64,000 nucleotides of DNA from Liolophura sinensis (lineage: Eukaryota; Mollusca; Polyplacophora; Chitonida; Chitonidae): positions 34,519,551 through 34,583,550 of the forward strand of contig NC_088304.1 in NCBI RefSeq assembly GCF_032854445.1. The letters are read 5' to 3'. Position 1 is the first letter of the stretch, and every line of letters starts with the position of its first letter. The notes beneath the pieces are model-generated. The model saw nothing but the letters and a program-made list of their open reading frames with translations. It had not been told where the DNA came from and ran no database searches. The translations under genes and the position numbers were made by a program. Of this stretch, positions 1 through 13,000 are shown piece after piece.

Positions 1-1
1 C

Positions 2-151
2 AATGGGCACCGTGCTGTCCAAGTTTCACTATCATTTACAGAAGAAGTGCTGATTGAAACTGACAAAACCTTGATCATTCGAGATGAACTGATAACAATT
101 GTTCGTCCTGTGACAGATGGCATTAATCAGTTTGGAGGGAAGGAAAATTAA
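2..151 (+). CDS. possible last exon of an unidentified gene (partial)
   Basis: One frame is open from the window edge to a TAA at 149-151 (49 codons). It begins NGHRAVQVSLSFTEE and ends in a hydrophilic tail, INQFGGKEN. The amino-acid composition looks like protein rather than translated noise. I do not recognise the family. No acceptor site is visible because the frame runs off the left edge. It could be the 3' end of an upstream plus-strand gene or a chance frame; a frame of this length is not strong evidence. Confidence 0.3.
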   Translation, partial: NGHRAVQVSLSFTEEVLIETDKTLIIRDELITIVRPVTDGINQFGGKEN

Positions 152-1750
152 TCCCAAACAGAAAATGACTACTTACCCCGGCGTTCAAGTGTATTGGGAC
201 CAGTGTGACCATCTGTAGGCTTACCGCTATCGATGTTTATATCTAGTTCGACTGTTTACAATTGTGTAGCTATAAGATCATTGAACAGGTATTCCACATG
301 AGCCGCTAGCCACCTTGGACCGTTTTGTTGTAGCGCAACCCTGAGAGCAGAAGTGAAAAGGAAATCCAAAGTATGGTATTGTGTGCGCACAATGGCAGTT
401 TAGTCTAACCTTTGTGTAAAGACCGAGGACGTTCTGTGTCAGCGACAGAATCATGTTTGAGCCCCGCGTAGCCGTTGACGACGAAAGTGTGTCGGTTTAC
501 AGTGAAGGACAACTCACTCTCAGAGTTACAAGCTACTACTTGCTCTTGATACACGCACACCTGTCTCACGGTACTTGAGTCTGAGTTGCGTGTCCATCCG
601 TTCATGCTCTGACGGAATTGATATGTACACGCCTTATCTGCGTTTATATACTGTCAATGTCCAACACAATGTATTGACACGTACGTTCAGTCTGATACTG
701 ATGGTGTACATGACTTCCGTCTAAGTCTTATAAACAGATTTGATGACTTCGTTCCCTTACTCTTGAAATGTGTCCTTCCGTTTTTGATCCAAAACTGAAT
801 TGATATCCACGATTGATACATGAACTTCAGTCTGTTTTCAAAGCGGAATTTTATACCTTCGACTGTTTCATGTAAGCCTGTTCATGCACAATACGGAATG
901 GATACGTTTAACTAAGCAATTTATAATTGTACTTTCGTCTTTATATCCCACTGCTGCTTTTAAAACATGAACTTTTTGGGGTGTTTAAAAATGCTCCTAC
1001 CATTGACGTAGGATATACTTCAATCTGTTCGCAAAACAGAGTTGATAAAGAGTATCTACCACAGATACCTTTGCTTCCGTCTAAATGATACGTCCATGTA
1101 TCATTCCAGTGCCTTGGGTGTACGAGACGCATTAGGTGCCGGTTCGATCCCAGTATTGGACAGGAAATTTGTAGATTTCTCGGCTGTCCCTGATCTTAAG
1201 ACCTTGGTGACAATAAACGATGACATCGTGTGTGGGGCCGTTAACCAGTTTTTACTTAAAAACATCAAGCGGAAAAACATCACTGTCAAGGCAGACTACA
1301 AAGCTAAAGCGGAAAAACAGTTAACCGGCCACAGCGGTTTCGTCCACTCATAAGACTGACCGGCATCATACAAGTGGAAGATCATTTAATATTGCAGTAA
1401 ACAACAATTAAACAAGGACATGCTCCTACGATTGATACATACGGGCTTTTTGTGTCCATCGAGGAAATGTTAAGACTCATACACGGTGTTCCGTGTGTGT
1501 TGCAAGTTGGCTTAGGTTTTTTTCTAGGTTTGGACAAAGTATGTACAATGCCATATATCAGCTGGTTTGGCTGCACTGGTAATATGTTTATTTGCCGATG
1601 ACTGACGCTTTGAATTAACAGTTATCAGTTGTAGAAACGAACGGAATTATATCATGGCGTGAGTGCGCTTACACGCTGAGGATTTGAACCACAGAAGTCT
1701 TAGATTCCATTCCACACTTTTATCATGATACAGACTCAATGGAAATTCCC

Positions 1751-1930
1751 TCTATTTATTTATTTGATTGATGTTTTACGCCGTACTCAAGAATATTTCA
1801 CTTATACGACGGCGGCCAGCATTATGGTGGGTAGAAACCGAGCAGAGCCCGGGGGAAACCCACGACCATCCGCAGGTTGCTTCCAGACCTTCCCACTTAC
1901 AGCCGGAGAGGAAGCCAGCATGAGGCCCCG
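1751..1930 (-). repeat. SINE family A, 5'-truncated
   Basis: On the minus strand this ends in the family tail (CGTATAAGTGAAATATTCTTG, then GTACGGCGTAAAAC and AATAAATAAATA). The tRNA-like head is missing after about 1930. Boundaries are approximate. Confidence 0.75.
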
Positions 1931-2764
1931 AAATTCCCTCCACCGCGTACGTATATAGGTATACGCTTATATCCTACAATGAGAAGACATGCCGGGATAT
2001 ATTGAGTATATGGTCAGCAGACATTTCTACGATTTATTACACTGTGTTGTAAGTTTTTTTTATTTGTCTGCTGAAACAATGTAGATGTCAGTTCTAGTCC
2101 TTGATTTATTTACTTATAGATCATTCATGTATGGGCTAACAAATGTTGACTTTTTACTCGTGCTCTATTAAATGAGCCAATGATTTACTGATAACAAAAA
2201 TCCATTTCGATCAGAAACACATAATATAACACAGTAAAGATAGCATTCTTTCTTTGACAGCTTTTAATATCGTAAACAATATTTAATCTTTACTCTTGAT
2301 GTGAAACATTGCATTTCATGATTTGTTGGCTTGTTTGTTTGATTGATTGATTGATTGGCTGATTGATCGATTGACGTTCTGACTGGGGGATGTATTGTAT
2401 AGACGGATTCATGATTGAACGATTGGTTGACTTGCAAGATTATGACGTCGTGCGCAAGAATTTTTCACTCAAAATAGGCCACAAAATACACTTGTGCTTT
2501 ATGAACACAAACTTGTCTTATTTTCAACAAATGTCTTGTATCATATTTAAACAAGTCTATCTTGTGTTGAATTAAGGCAAGGCCTTGAGTTGAAAGAATA
2601 AACATAAGCTGTGTTGGACGTTTTACAAAATACTTGTTACATTTTTTTATTGCATAAATTCCCTCATTTGGTTTCAACACAAGTTTAGTTTTATTATTTT
2701 GTAACACAAACATGTGCACTTCACATTTATTGAACACCTGTTTGTGTTGGGGTAACATATTTCT

Positions 2765-2865
2765 AAGAGGTACTCAAGAATATTTCACTTATATAGGGGG
2801 CTACGACGGCTGCGAGGAAACCGAGCCCAGCCCGGGGGAAACCCACGACCATCGGCAGGTTTGAG
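2765..2865 (-). repeat. SINE family A, short fragment
   Basis: It retains the tail core (GTACTCAAGAATATTTCACTT on the plus strand) and the CCCGGGGGAAACCCACGACC body segment, with an internal insertion or rearrangement. Both ends are lost. Confidence 0.6.
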
Positions 2866-3460
2866 ACAAGCCCATTTCTGTGTTGAATGAAAACAACACA
2901 AGGTGTTGTGTTAGATCTCAACAGAAGAGGTTTTTGTGTGCGTGTAACACAGGTTCCGTGTGTCCGGTTTCTGATTGAGCATACACTCTCCGCGGATGAC
3001 TGACACATGTCTGTGCCTGTCAAATACCTTCCCATTTAACAAGTCTGACCCAAATATTCCGACGTACACCATACAGTCCACTTTCTCACAGTGTTGCTTT
3101 CTCCACCTTTTCATGGACACGAAGATCTGATAGTTTAACCTCTGACTTGACCCCTCGGGTACCTTTATTACCTCACAGGTTACTTGTCGTTTGTATACGA
3201 GGCATTACCACGTATACACACTTACTATATACTATGCCTTCATGCATACAACCAAATGTGTAAACTTCGCTAAATTCTATACATGTAGCCTCTACATAGC
3301 TATAGTACATCCGCATGTCTATATTGCATAACGCTTGAACATATGGGGTTAAACGTACAAACAAATTTGGCAAGCACACTAAAGGGTTACATGTGAGGGC
3401 AACGCATACAAGGTTTGCCAATCTGAGTAAACAGTGTAAGATAGAAATAAAGGGATCGAG

Positions 3461-3833
3461 TGAATGAGTGAGTGAGTGAGTGCTTGGGGTTTAACGTCGT
3501 ACTTAGAAATTTTTCAGTCATATTACGACGAAGGAATCCGTAGAATGCATGTAATGTGCCTCCTTGTTGCAAGACGGATTTCCACCGCTCCTGTCTAGTC
3601 CTGCTTCACTGAGAGGCCTTACCGAAGGCAAGTATGGGGCCCCGCCCAAGCCACTATACTGATATGGGTCAACCATCCTGTATCACTATCCACTGTCCCT
3701 TTCATGCTGAACGGCAAGCAAGGAAGTTACAACTTCCTCTTTTAAGGTCTTAGGGGTGACTCCAAAAAAGGATTGACCCTGGATCAACCGCTCCCGAAGC
3801 GGACGCTCTACCCAGAGTGCTATCAGGGCCGGT
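3461..3833 (-). repeat. SINE family B, near full length
   Basis: This is a minus-strand copy of the element at 25541-25893. The tRNA-like head with box A (TAGCACTCTGGGTAGAG) and box B (GGATCAATCCT-like) lies at the 3830 end. The tail that reads GACTGAAAAATT...GACGTTAAACCCCAAGCACTCACTC on the minus strand lies at the 3461 end and runs into a (CACT)n simple repeat. Confidence 0.8.
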
Positions 3834-3887
3834 CAATAAAGGGATTGAAGGGCTCTTAACGTCGGTACCATGAAACAGGTGCTATAT

Positions 3888-4125
3888 GTTTATTTATTTA
3901 TTTCTTTGTTGTTTAACATCATACTCAAGATTGTTTCATTTATACGATGGGTGGAAGAAACCGGAGCGCATGGGGATAAACCACAAAATTGCTTACCGAA
4001 ATAATGGCCAGTTACTGACGCACATCAACATCGTCAACCGCTTCTTAACACCACCGTCTGTTAAGAAGTGAGAGCGGAGGAGTCCAAGGCTAGGTTTGAA
4101 CCCTCACTTAGAGTGCCATAGCGAA
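3888..4125 (-). repeat. SINE family A, strongly diverged
   Basis: It shows a diverged tail (TTTATTTATTTC, GTTTAACATCATACTCAAGATTG) and, at the other end, a tRNA-like box B read on the minus strand as GGTTCAAACC. The interior is heavily mutated. Confidence 0.5.
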
Positions 4126-7001
4126 TGAATGACAAGCAACGTTAACTTCTAGAAACCCCATAAAATATTGATCTGATATATCATTACATCATTAATCAAG
4201 AAACCAGTCGTGATGCGGACAGCTACAATATACACAGCGTACTTAACAATCCATTGCGGTGTAATACTAGTCTTATCTGATGGCAAAATCCAGGAAAAAA
4301 TCCTGCTGATCGATTCAAATGTTGAAATTCTGGAATTTTTTTGTTTACTTCTGATCAACATGGCTTTCAATGTTAATTTTTAAATATCATTACGGTATTT
4401 CCTTGCAGCAGCTCAGAGCCAATGCCGAGATATAATAATGCTGTCTCTCCAGAATACTGTACCGAGGATATATGTGCCAGACCAAGCCAACGCGTTCAAT
4501 CTCGTCACAGTACACTGTGCGCTGAGCTACGTAGAATTAATGATTGATTGAATGTTGTTTAATATAAAAGACTGCGGCATAAAGAGCAAAACCAGCGGCG
4601 GTCATGTGAAAAACGGAAAATCTACCTTTTCCACATATGACGGGCGTCATGCTGGTAATTGCGTGGCGTCCAGTGAACGTCATGCAACGGTGCCACCAAG
4701 GTACCGTGATGAGTGGAAGCTGGGAAATCTTGAAAAATCCCTGTCCGTGAAATTGATTGGAGTGGATTTTTTTTCTTTTCAAACTTCTCAGCTAACCAGT
4801 TTCTGATACTGATGCTTTACGTTTTAGAACAAAAATATTAGGCATTGTTCATAGGCTGGTGCAAACCATGCGTATTCGAATCTGCATCCCGAAGCTAAAC
4901 GGTAGTATATAATAAATAACGGGGTAAAAAATGGGAAAACCCACCAAACCATGTTGTATTTTACTTTTAAGTATTGTTAGAACAATGATTGTGATAATTC
5001 AAGAGAGGATTGCCATCGTCTTTTTTTTATATTTATTTATTTATTTCTCTTTCTTTCTTTTTTTAGCCCTGGACGAACCACTAGGCATTTATTGTTTGTG
5101 GGTGGAAGAAGCTACACATGAAGGAAGAGTTACCTCCCGTTGCTTAGACCTGTATTCTCTTTCCCTGAAAGTAGGTTATGTCTAACGCTACAAACTTTTC
5201 TAAATGGTGTGCTAAGCAGTTGTAATAGTAACGGATCGGGAAGTTCTCGGAGGTCAGACACTACACTTTGCACCTGGAAGACCAGGTAATAGAAAACATC
5301 AAAAAAGAGGTAGAATAACCCACGGAATGATCTGTTTTACACCTGTAGAGGTAAAGTCTAGCCCCCTTGCTCGGCAGCGGACGGGCGAAGGTATATTAAA
5401 CAGTGTTCATAACTTATACAAACACTGTGGTGAAACTATGCTATATTATAGTCTATCTTGTGCTACTTGGGATATAACACTGCAGGTGAAGTGATTTACC
5501 CGGAGCTGGATTATGCGGTGCTTATCTACATGTGAACCACACTGCTCTTTACACCGTGTAGCAGATTCTCATATGCGACACGTTTGGGATACGGTAACAT
5601 TGTTCCGCTTGACTGCCTATAGACAGTAGAGCTAGACCAGAGCTAGGACTGCGCCAACAGTCTCTGGAGTGTCGTCCACCGCTCACTGTTATGCAACAAG
5701 GCCTCACAAACAGTGAGAGCGTAGCAAAATTCAAATTCCCTGTCGAAGGCCGGTTTTGAAAGCCGTGCCTCAGGGGTTCCGGTGATCAAAAGGTTAGGAC
5801 TACTAGACCATGGAACGTTTCCCATTTTGATGAAACCGTAGGTACACGACCGTATCTCGGTAAACATAAGCTCCACGTGTATGTTTCTGCTCCATAAGAC
5901 AGTCATTTACACCTTTGATTTAGCATAAGTAGCTGCACAAAATCATTGCATTCTATGCATTATAACGGATGTAATAATGATAAATGTAACCGAAAATAAA
6001 TTATTAAAACATAAATTTTTTTTCTGTCCGCTATTGATTTCAGTTATGAATGAAGTCAATCATACAAACGGTAGGCGCATATGTATGTAAATTAAAGCAG
6101 AGAAAAAATATGGAATATTTCGTCATCACGTCTATCTATCTCCCTGTGAGCATGACATTGCATACATATCACACGTATGAAAAGATAGTTCTGTAGCTTG
6201 ACACGTTCAGATAAGTTCAGCGGACTGGCGTGGCTGAGTCGTCGGTGTTTGTATTCCAGCCGGCATGACTAGGACACAAGTTGTGTTAATGCCGCTTCTC
6301 CCGGTAGTGTATTCATAATGTTGAATAAGGGCAGCTGAGATAGAGGCCGATATATTTTTATTAATGACCCAAGGCTCAGATTCACAAAGATCTTCTACGT
6401 GTACGATAATCGCACATATAGGACAGTGGCAATAGTGACGTACAAAACATCGTACGACAAATGTACGATATAAAAAAAATGGCATCTGTCGCTGTGAGAA
6501 GCTGGGCCTAGGAACTCAACATGATCGATACACCTCATGAACATTTGATTTAATTCATTCGCTTAGAATATACCTTGTGTCTTTGTGTCATCACTGAAAA
6601 CTATTGTCACCTTCTCTTTTCTTGAGTCCGTCCTAATTTCTTACTTTCTTAAGGTATATTGTAGGCCTACAGTGATTTGTGTTGGACGTTGTGTTGGAAA
6701 TTGGTCTTTCTCTTATTTTCCGGAACGTCCAGTATGGCGGATGGTTGGTGAACAAATGTCTGTTTCCACTCCTAGATTCTGGTCAACATTTAGCAGAGGC
6801 CTTCATCGAGAGGGAATCTTTTTAATCAATTGTTAATTCAAGGCCCAAAATCTTCGTTTTGAGTAATTATCAGGATGAAATCCCTGTATGGCGAAATCAC
6901 ACTTTAGAGTGAGATTTGTGTTCACGTGTGAATCTTATCATTTTGAAGACGATTCACGTGGAGAAACGGAGTTTCACATTAAATGAACGATATTCCTAAT
7001 T

Positions 7002-10000
7002 ATGACTTCCAGCAATATGTCTGTTAGCGAGCTTGTATCGTGTGAGTGGCTGGCTGAGCGGTTGGAAAGGGGAGACCACTCTGATATCCTTGTCGTCGAC
7101 GTGTCCTGGTTCAGTAACAAAGATGGCAGAGGAGAATATCTGAGGTATGTTTTGGTTGATATCTGTTTAGATTGGGTTATCCTATCACAGCTTCCAGCGC
7201 GCTGAATTTTGAGGTATGTAACATTATGACATCAACCACTCGTTAAAAACAGTTTTATTTTAAAAGTTTAAATCATTTGAATAGTCACTGTCACAGACGT
7301 TAAAACATAGATAAACCAGTTAGAACGCCGTGACACGCCGTGGTATTTTGTTCAGAGAAAACACCACGGTGAAAAAGCTTTAAAGCCTTTCATCGTGGGG
7401 TAAAACCTTCCCTTTTTACATTTTTTAATCTTTCCACCGTGAGAAAAAATTTTATTCTTTGTTAATATTTCGTTATAATATCTCTGTAGGCCTATGTATG
7501 CTTGGGGCTTAACGTCGTACTTAGCCAACTTTCATTCATATGACGACGAGGAATCATTTGGTGCGTGTACATATACCGTGTCACTGAGCCAACCAGTCAC
7601 GTTTCCTTGCCTAACCCCTCAGTGCTGAGTGCTAAAACGAGGTAGCAATAGGTACCATTTTTAAAGTCTTTGGTTTGACCCGATCTGGGTTTGATCCCGC
7701 GAGTATCTCGATATTGAGGTGAACGCGCAAATCATCATACCTGTTTCGATGGAATAATTTACATCAATGCTCCTATAAAATTCCAAATTGTTTCAATGTG
7801 AAACATTTCCCTCCCAAAATAAGTCTGGTCTAGGCTACTTTTATGCACATTCTTGTCTATTAATTGTTGATTTTTACATGTCATCCTGGCTGCGAACCGA
7901 GTCGCCATTGTGGAGGAAAAGTATTGCCTCTGTTAAAAGTCAAGCGACATTAAACATGCTTAAATTAATGAGCATGTAAGTCTACTCATAAAATATATAT
8001 GTTGATATTGTATGCAGAGAGCACATCCCAGGCGCTGTGTATCTGAACGTGATGGAAGGAGCCGAACACAGTCACGTGTACCCACGGAATCTCCCGACCC
8101 CCGAGGTGTTTCAGGCCAATGTGCGGGCAGTGGGCGTGGCCTCTGACACCCATGTGATCTTGTACAGCCGTACGGACAAGCTTGGCTTCATGGCGTCTGG
8201 TCGGGCTTGGTGGATGTTTAAGGTAGGAAAACTATTGGAGACAGCGTACATCCGGGCGGTTTATTTGCGCCTACAGGCAATAAACGCGCAAATGCGGAGA
8301 TGGAAATATTATCTAAATAAGCTGGGAGTTAAAACGACACTCCACTTCAAGACAACATAACTAAAACTACGCTTTAAAAAAAAAAACCAGGAAACCAAAA
8401 TTAAAAAAAGACTGGTGTTTTACGCCGTACTTAAGAATATTTCACTTATTCGACGGCGGCCAGCCTTATGACGGGAAGAAGCCAGACAAAGCCCGGGGGA
8501 AACCCACGACCATCCACAGGTTGCTGTCAGACCCTCCCACGCACGGCGAGAGGGGAAGCCAGCATGAGCTGATGGACTTTAACTCACAGCGACTGCATTG
8601 GTGAGAGGCTTCTGGACCATTGCGCCGTGCTGGCACGCTAACCACCTTGGCCACGGAGGCCCCCTGCGATTACTGTATGACTGTGCTACTTCACTGTGCG
8701 CTTATATATAAATTTCCTTGTAGAAACTTCAGTATGACAGGATGAACATGAATTGAATCCATATTGACAGTATAGGTCTATATACATGTATAATGGTCAC
8801 CATGAAACCTGTCTTTTCCCCCACAGTATTTTGGACATGATAAGGTGTCTGTTCTGAACGGTGGCTGGCAGAAATGGTGCTTGGACGGTCATCCCAAAAC
8901 CTCGGAGTTACCATATGTAAAGGTAAAATCTAAACTGCAAACAAAAGTACAAGTAAACAATTATGGTGTTATATTTAAAGATCAGTCCTTCGGTATCTTC
9001 TACCTCTCCAGCTTTCAGATATAATGTTCAAACAAAGAATTTTATATAAATGTACATATAACGTTTGTTTCAAATTAAGGCAAACTGTGGAAACACTACG
9101 CATTAAACCACAACAAGTCGAAAGCCTCCTGTCGGCTTAGAACTTAAGTGCTGGCTTATTACGACAATCCGACAATGAGGGCGTGTGTTCGAATCCAGTT
9201 CTCATTGCGTCAACCACGGCTTTAAGTCAGGCTTCTCAGGAGAGGTGTTTTTTCTCCCGGCACACTGGGGTCCTCCTTCCAGTAACCTCACTGTCGTCAT
9301 TTAACTGAATATTCTTGCGTAAATTTTTAATAAAATAAATAAGTAAAATAAATTATAAAACTTTTTCATCACTGAATCCTAACACGTTTATCTTGGTTAC
9401 GGATGCATTCTGTGCATGTGGCACATCAGGTTTTTCGTTCTTAACTCTCTATTTTGAGAATCTCAATGGCTGACAGCGTAATTTGTGAAATTTGGTAACT
9501 CTATCGATCAATGCACTTGCGGTAGTTTCGGAGAGAAACAGCGCTTAATGTGTCGGATTTACTTACTGCTGTTCACGCGCACATTAAGACTTAAACGGCG
9601 TTTAACCGTTTATTCCTACAAATGAACTAACCTGTTAATTTTTAGATATCCTAACCAAAAACTATCAATGTCAATCACAAACATTGTTGAATCGGAGTTA
9701 TGATTGGGAATCAGGTTTTGATGCGTGTGTGAAAAACGGTTGATGTTCCTTATCGTATAAATCCGACACATTTTGGGCTGTTTCTCTCCGTAACACTCGC
9801 AATTACGTTGTCAAATGAGAGTCACCCCATGCACTTCGCAACTAACTTGAGCGTTGTTGTTGAAAGTCACAGTCAATCAGCCCATTATATGGTCGCTGCA
9901 AGACTCGAGTTCAGCTCTCGCTAAATGTGTTGCGGCTCATAGTCAGGATTTTTTTTTCAGCTAAATTGGGGCGGCTTAGTTTGGCCAATACGTTTCTTTT

Positions 10001-13000
10001 TACCCCTAGACCTAACCGCCTTAAGTTTAATATAGGTGAAACAGTTTTGAGTCTAGCGTTAGGTACTACCAACAAATCAACTGAAAAAAGTCAGTATAGA
10101 CATGTATTGCCGGTAACCTGGGGATGGTGGTGGGCTACCCCCGGGCTTTGCCCGACTTCTTCCCGTCATAATGCTGGCCGCCGTCGAAAAAGTGAAATAT
10201 TCTTGAGTACGGCGTAAAACACCAGTGAAATAAATAAATGAATCAGAATAGGCCTGTATGTATTTCTCTGCATTTGTTTTTATTGGGTTCGTTGTTTTAC
10301 TTTCTGGTGACAGGAGGGTAATTTCACCGCACATGTGCAAAAGAAGTACCGGCGGGAATATGACGAGTTGAAGGTGTTATCCGTCTCTCCGCCCGATTCT
10401 TCATCCGCACAGATTATCGACACCCGGCCGTCCGCAGCATTTCTGGCAGGTCACCTTCCAGGAGCGATCAACATACCCGCCGATTCACTGATGGATACCG
10501 GGAGATCAGAAATGAGGGACAAAGACAGTCTAATAGCGCGTTAGTCCATTATGTGTCCATAGTTGCCTTAATTCATATCGGTATCAGGTACCTACATATA
10601 GGTATAGTCCAAGGGCCTCCTGCACAGAACGATCGTATAGCTTAAGTCCACTGTAACTTTGGAAACATATGGTTTTACGACGTGTCGCCATAATATAGTT
10701 ACCGTCAACTTAGCGTAAGATTGCTTTGTACTAGAGACCCCAAGTTCTCATCTTGCAATCTCAAGGACACGCGAGATGCGGCTTCAACGTCAACCTTGAA
10801 CAGGGGATTTCCACATTACCTGCAGCTTTCATGTATTGAGTGGGGCCTTAGGGACAATGAGTGATCAACAGTACACTCGTGTGACCGCTTGTGTAGTCTA
10901 AAGTTCATTGAAGATCAGTTGTCTTTCACCAGTGTGCCGTGCACATCTGTACCACACACGTGTGAAAGTTCGTCAGTAAGTTGCCAAAGGTCGCAGGTTT
11001 ACCCCGGATACTCCGATTTCTTCCACCAATAATACTTACCGCACATAAAACTAGAAGGGGAAAATCAAAATATGCATATGTGTATGCTTAGGGCTTTACG
11101 TCGATCGTAGTGAACAATTTTTCAGTCTTGTGACGACGAGGAGTCGTTAGGTATGTATGGACGCTTGGGGTTTTACGTCGTACTTAACAAATTTTCAGTC
11201 ATGTGACGACGAGGAGTCGTTAGGTATGTATGGATGCTTGGGGTTTTACGTCGTACGTAACGATTTTTCAGTCATGTGACGACGAGGGAACGCATTAGGT
11301 ATCCATGTGGGCTTGGGGTTTAACGTTGTGTTGCCCTTCCTATGGTCTGGCGCAATGTAAGGCTGTAACACAGACGAGATGAGACAAATTATTTAGATGG
11401 CACAGAACTTTTAATGGAAGATGGCGGACAACCAGTCTCATCCTCCCAATCAACCAATCAGAACGATCGTTTTACTCAGCGTCAACGCACATGTTGGGAA
11501 TTCCCCTCCTGTGTAACACCTAAGAGTTATATCCCTTAGAACAACATTGCTAATTACCTACGATCGCTACACTCTCCTTCTCTAAATAAATGTCGTCCCG
11601 ACATTAGCTACGTTCATGGCTCATCCACACTTCAACTGATTCCACCAAATCTATCGCTACATCACCGATGAGATAATAACCTAGGCATATTCAACGCAAA
11701 ATTTTATTAGATGGCCAGTCTAACAAAATCCATGTCAAATTTCTGTTCTCAACAGATTCATGTGATGCTACTTCTACTCTTAGGTAGGAAGATTACATTA
11801 CCTTGCCTGTTTTCCAATCTTTCCTAAAACTGTATTGAAAACAGCAACATTTCAGTGGATCACGTCTAAAGTCTCGTGCCCTTGTACTACTCAACAGCTG
11901 AATCAACTATAACTGACCATCACTTCTACTAAAATTCAACAATCCCAATGTCCTGGGTCAGTTCAAAATTTAAACAGCAAAATCTACAAAGGAAATGTTA
12001 TTTAACACTTAACTGCCAGAGTTCACAGTCCCAAACAATCAAGTCTTCAATTTACTGACACACTGGTTACAATGGGGTCCACAACATCGGAAATGGTGAA
12101 CCTATCCCCAGGGGAAAAAACTGCCATGGCCACGCCACGGTTACTCCGTCACAATTTACTGTCCTCAAACAAGGCGGCGATCGGTACTCAGTGACATTTC
12201 CCATTGTGTCGTAAGTCAGCCGGGACGGTGGTTTGATTGTCCTCTTGGATCGTTGTCTCCGTCGCACAGTTCCATTATCTTCGTTGTCACAATCGGAACT
12301 GGAATGAACACTATCACTGGCCACATCCGATCCACTGTAGAGAGTGTCCTCGTGTTGTGTCACTTCAGTTCTCGGAATGAAAGACTCAGCCTGAGGGTTA
12401 AGCTTGAATGGACTCTGTCGTTGTTCTACAAACCACTCTTGCCAATCAAGATCAGTATCCGAATCAGTCTCTGGGTGTTCCACAGTGTCGCGCTTCCCTT
12501 TTTTCTTCACTTTTCGAGGTATTTCTGATTTTGCACGAGTAGGCTTTGGCAGCTCCAATGGAAGATTATCACAAGGCAGGAGTAAATTTTAATCTCCGAA
12601 CTTTGCCAGTTCCATCCTCAGTTTTCACTTGATAGACAGGACTGTCATCGCCTAGGCGCTGAAGGACGACATGCACCTTGTCTTCCCACCACGATCTCAG
12701 TTTTCCAGGTCCACCTCGTTCTGATAAATTCCGGACAAGAACCCTGTCATTTGGCTGAAGGATGTTTGACATCATTTTGCTGTCGTAGTTCTTCTTGCCC
12801 CTTGCTGCTGATTTTGCTGCTGTTTCAGAAGCCAGTCTGTACGCTTGTTTCATATTTGTTTCCCACTCATGGACGTACTGTTTGTGAGTCTTGGCATTTT
12901 TCGGTGTCTGAATGTCAAACAAGATGTCCACAGGAAGACGAGGAGATCGTCCGAACAATAGGAAAAACGGCGAATAACCTGTAGAATCATTCTTCGTACA

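Larger units (their letters stand above)
152..6960. other. intergenic stretch with SINE fragments
   Basis: No convincing gene is seen between the left-edge frame and the sulfurtransferase start. The stretch holds SINE copies near 1751-1930, 2765-2865, 3461-3833 and 3888-4125. It also holds an AT-rich segment with repeated ACACAAG/CTTGTGT motifs (about 2440-2760 and 2880-2960) that may be a decayed inverted-repeat element. A plus-strand frame at 1042-1353 (103 codons) is the only longer one not explained by a SINE; it is discussed among the findings. Confidence 0.5.

Noticed and set aside
9927-10217. Plus-strand 96-codon frame
   Set aside because: Its second half is a SINE A copy and the first half shows no family resemblance.
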